From Chloroflexota bacterium (GTDB taxonomy: Bacteria > Chloroflexota > Anaerolineae > DTPP01): a stretch of 9,027 bases of DNA. The stretch covers positions 1 through 9,027 of the forward strand of contig JAAYZY010000494.1 in NCBI GenBank assembly GCA_012514615.1, given 5' to 3'. Each line of letters starts with the position of its first letter. Positions within the stretch are counted from its first letter, which is position 1. Shown in pieces: positions 7,286-9,027 of this stretch. The position numbers and the translations under genes are program-made. The notes beneath the pieces were generated by a model. That model made no database searches. It saw only the letters and a program-made list of their open reading frames with translations, and had not been told where the DNA came from.

Positions 7286-8719
7286 CTAGGCTCGCCCCAG
7301 CTCCCGCAAGGCATCGCCAGCCGCCTGCAGGTTCTTGAGCATCGTCTCACTGTAGTTGCGGCTCAGCAGCACGCCCTGGGCCCCACCCTCGTAGGCGGCA
7401 TGGATGGCCGCCCGCACGTCGGCCGGTTCGATCTCCTTGCTTCCTGGTCCACCGGGGACGCCGATGCCGATGCCGGGGTAGACCGGCACCTGGCCGTGCA
7501 CACCGGCCACGGTGCGCGCCGTCTCCCGCCGCACGTACTCGGCGCTCAGGCCGGTCTGCGGCAGCTCCTCCAACGACGCCTCGTCCAGGCCCAGCAAACC
7601 GTAGAAGATGTTCAGCGCCTGCTGCGGCGCGAAGTCGTAGAGGATGGAGGCTTGGCCCGGCTCTCCGTGCTCCTTGCCGTCGCCGCGGTGGAACAGCCCC
7701 GGCTGGAACGACTGGATGTAGCGGTTCAGGCGCACCCCGGCCGGCACATGGTAAACGATGGGCTTGAGCCAGTCGGCGTACTCCATGAACTCCTCGTAGT
7801 CGTACTGAGCCCGCAGGTAGGGGCTGAAGGTGTTGATCACCTGCCAGATGCTGAAGCCGACCTCCTTCTGGGGGTCGATGAACTTCACCAGCCCGGCCAG
7901 CTCCCGGTGCAGTTGGCGGTGAGATTCCAGCCATAGCTTCTCCCACTGGAAGATCTCAGGGTAGTTCAGCAAGATGCGCAAGAAGGTGACGAAGTAGCCG
8001 TCCCGGGGGGTCTCCCCACGGCGCATGCTCTGCAGGTAGCGGTGAACCTGGATGTAGCCTTCCCGCGCCCGCTCGGCGTCGATGTTGCGCTGGGCCGCCT
8101 TGGCCCGGCAGTAGTCGCAGAAGCAGACGGCGCGGTCGCCGGCCAGCATGGACTTGAGGCCGCTCTGGCGCTCGATGCCCCACATGATCCCGTCGATGTC
8201 GTAGCTCTGGCACCAATCCTCGATGACCGAGAAGATCCAGCCTTGGTAGCCGGGGTTATTGTTGCACGGTCGGGCCGTCTTGCGGCCGAAGCAGTCCACC
8301 TCCACCACTTGGCCGGCGTTGGCCACGGTGGTGTGGCGAATGTCCATCTCCGGCGTCTCGCAGTAATAGGGGTAGACCCTCATGCCCCGCTTGTGGGCCG
8401 CCGGCGCCACGTCGCCCAGGGTATCGAAGCCATCGTACAGCGGCTCGGTGGTGCGGAAGTCCTTCAGGAAGCTGTTGCGGTAGTACTGCTCGTGGGGATA
8501 CCAGAACGCCCCCCCGCTGAAGGTGTCCACCTCCTGCTTGCCGTGATCGGGGAAGCCCAGGGCTGCCCGGCCAGCGTTGCCCCGGCTCCACGAAAGAGCC
8601 CCGATGAGCAGGGAGTTGACCGCCCCCTTCTCCTGCAGGGTATCCATCGCCCTTTCGACGCCTTCGTCCAGGAAGCTGATCGCTCCGATCTGAATGCCCA
8701 CAAAGTCCTTCGCCACCAT
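7286..8719 (-). CDS. TIM-barrel, glycosidase-like protein of unknown function with a CxCxxC cluster
   Basis: A 477-residue protein that I recognise only at fold level. It begins with a barrel-like strand (VGIQIGAISFLDEG), has a middle strand and acid region DIDGIMWGIERQSGL (174-187), then CFCDYCRAKA (Cys 199, 201, 204), and ends with GAQGVLLSRNY and a helical tail. This Asp-x-Asp-Gly strand followed by a Cys-rich 'FCxxC' segment occurs in uncharacterised glycoside-hydrolase-like (GHL/DUF) barrels. Candidate acids are Asp 174, Asp 176 and Glu 183, but catalysis is unproven. There is no signal peptide, so it is probably cytoplasmic. The ATG at 8719 has GAGGAGG only two bases upstream; the next codon, GTG (8716), gives better spacing and could be the true start. 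It follows the aminotransferase gene by 57 bp and ends at the shared terminator. Confidence 0.8.
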   Translation of the reverse strand: MVAKDFVGIQIGAISFLDEGVERAMDTLQEKGAVNSLLIGALSWSRGNAGRAALGFPDHGKQEVDTFSGGAFWYPHEQYYRNSFLKDFRTTEPLYDGFDTLGDVAPAAHKRGMRVYPYYCETPEMDIRHTTVANAGQVVEVDCFGRKTARPCNNNPGYQGWIFSVIEDWCQSYDIDGIMWGIERQSGLKSMLAGDRAVCFCDYCRAKAAQRNIDAERAREGYIQVHRYLQSMRRGETPRDGYFVTFLRILLNYPEIFQWEKLWLESHRQLHRELAGLVKFIDPQKEVGFSIWQVINTFSPYLRAQYDYEEFMEYADWLKPIVYHVPAGVRLNRYIQSFQPGLFHRGDGKEHGEPGQASILYDFAPQQALNIFYGLLGLDEASLEELPQTGLSAEYVRRETARTVAGVHGQVPVYPGIGIGVPGGPGSKEIEPADVRAAIHAAYEGGAQGVLLSRNYSETMLKNLQAAGDALRELGRA

Positions 8720-8776
8720 GGCCTCCTCGTGCAGAGTAGTGCAAGATCCTTCCGTTGCGGTGCGCAGATGCCCCGG

Positions 8777-9027
8777 TCAGTCCAAGGCCCGACGCAGCGC
8801 CGCCAGCACTTCATCCACCTGGGCGTCGCTCATTTCGGCGTACACCGGCAGATGGATCATCTCCCTAGCCACCTGTTCGGCCACCGGGAAGTCGCCCTGG
8901 CGATAGCCAAGGTGGGCGAAGGCCGGGTGCAGATGAAGGGGCAGGCCGTGCATCACCCGGGCCGTGATCCCCTGCTGCAGCAGGGCGCTGAACGCCTGGT
9001 TGCGCCGCGCCACCCGCACCAAGAAGC
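8777..9027 (-). CDS. DegT/DnrJ/EryC1/StrS aminotransferase, C-terminal fragment
   Basis: The last 83 codons of a gene entering from the right edge. The visible part reads FLVRVARRNQAFSALLQQGI, then PLHLHPAFAHLGYRQGDFPVAEQVA, then HLPVYAEMSDAQVDEVLAAL and the stop. This matches the C-terminal end of PLP-dependent DegT-family sugar aminotransferases, which usually carry a PLHLQxAF-LGY-GDxPxAE block followed by LPxYxExxxxQVxxV. The PLP lysine and the rest of the active site lie outside the window, so activity and substrate cannot be judged. Family members aminate keto-sugar nucleotides for surface polysaccharides or natural products. It lies 57 bp upstream of the glycosidase-like gene on the same strand and may be cotranscribed with it. 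Confidence 0.88.
   Translation of the reverse strand, partial: FLVRVARRNQAFSALLQQGITARVMHGLPLHLHPAFAHLGYRQGDFPVAEQVAREMIHLPVYAEMSDAQVDEVLAALRRALD

Noticed and set aside
8694..8906. A 70-codon plus-strand frame over the gap between the aminotransferase and barrel genes
   Set aside because: It is antisense to both genes, has no ribosome binding site and no recognisable domain. The 57-bp gap itself shows only the downstream gene's ribosome binding site.

Overview
The window is GC-rich bacterial DNA with tightly packed genes, many 4-11 bp overlaps, and clear AGGAGG-type ribosome binding sites. The gene content (a DegV/FakB-type lipid-binding protein, a DUF2007-like protein, a split YbhF-type exporter, a DegT aminotransferase) and the base composition suggest a Chloroflexota-like (Anaerolineae-type) bacterium. 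This is an inference from gene style only; no rRNA or other phylogenetic marker is present.

Left two thirds (minus strand, about 6270 down to 1): one apparent operon. In transcription order it encodes a CDP-alcohol phosphatidyltransferase, an ABC-2 type ATPase resembling the N-terminal half of YbhF, a TetR repressor, a second ABC ATPase resembling the C-terminal half of YbhF, two HlyD/YbhG-type membrane-fusion proteins, and the start of a DUF2007-like small protein that runs off the left edge. The ABC-2 permeases such a pump needs are not in the window and probably lie further left. A consensus-like sigma-70 promoter (TTGACA, 17 bp, TATGCT) lies upstream of the phosphatidyltransferase. An 18-bp imperfect TGAC/GTCA palindrome sits just after its -10 box, where an autoregulating TetR protein would be expected to bind.

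Middle (plus strand, 6276-7255): a degV gene is divergent from the operon, has its own promoter back to back with the operon promoter, and ends in a perfect-stem terminator that probably works in both directions.

Right end (minus strand, 9027 down to 7286): the C-terminal end of a DegT/DnrJ/EryC1/StrS aminotransferase is followed after 57 bp by a large TIM-barrel, glycosidase-like protein of unknown function with a Cys-x-Cys-x2-Cys cluster.

Working model: the left operon is a TetR-controlled, split YbhF/YbhG-like exporter genetically linked to a membrane-lipid enzyme and, across the divergent promoter, to a fatty-acid-binding protein. The residues lost from the two ATPases fall on the same composite ATP site, which predicts an asymmetric heterodimer. 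No CRISPR array, tRNA, rRNA or mobile element was seen, and no stretch longer than 300 bases lacks a gene (the longest, 6073-6341, is the divergent control region).
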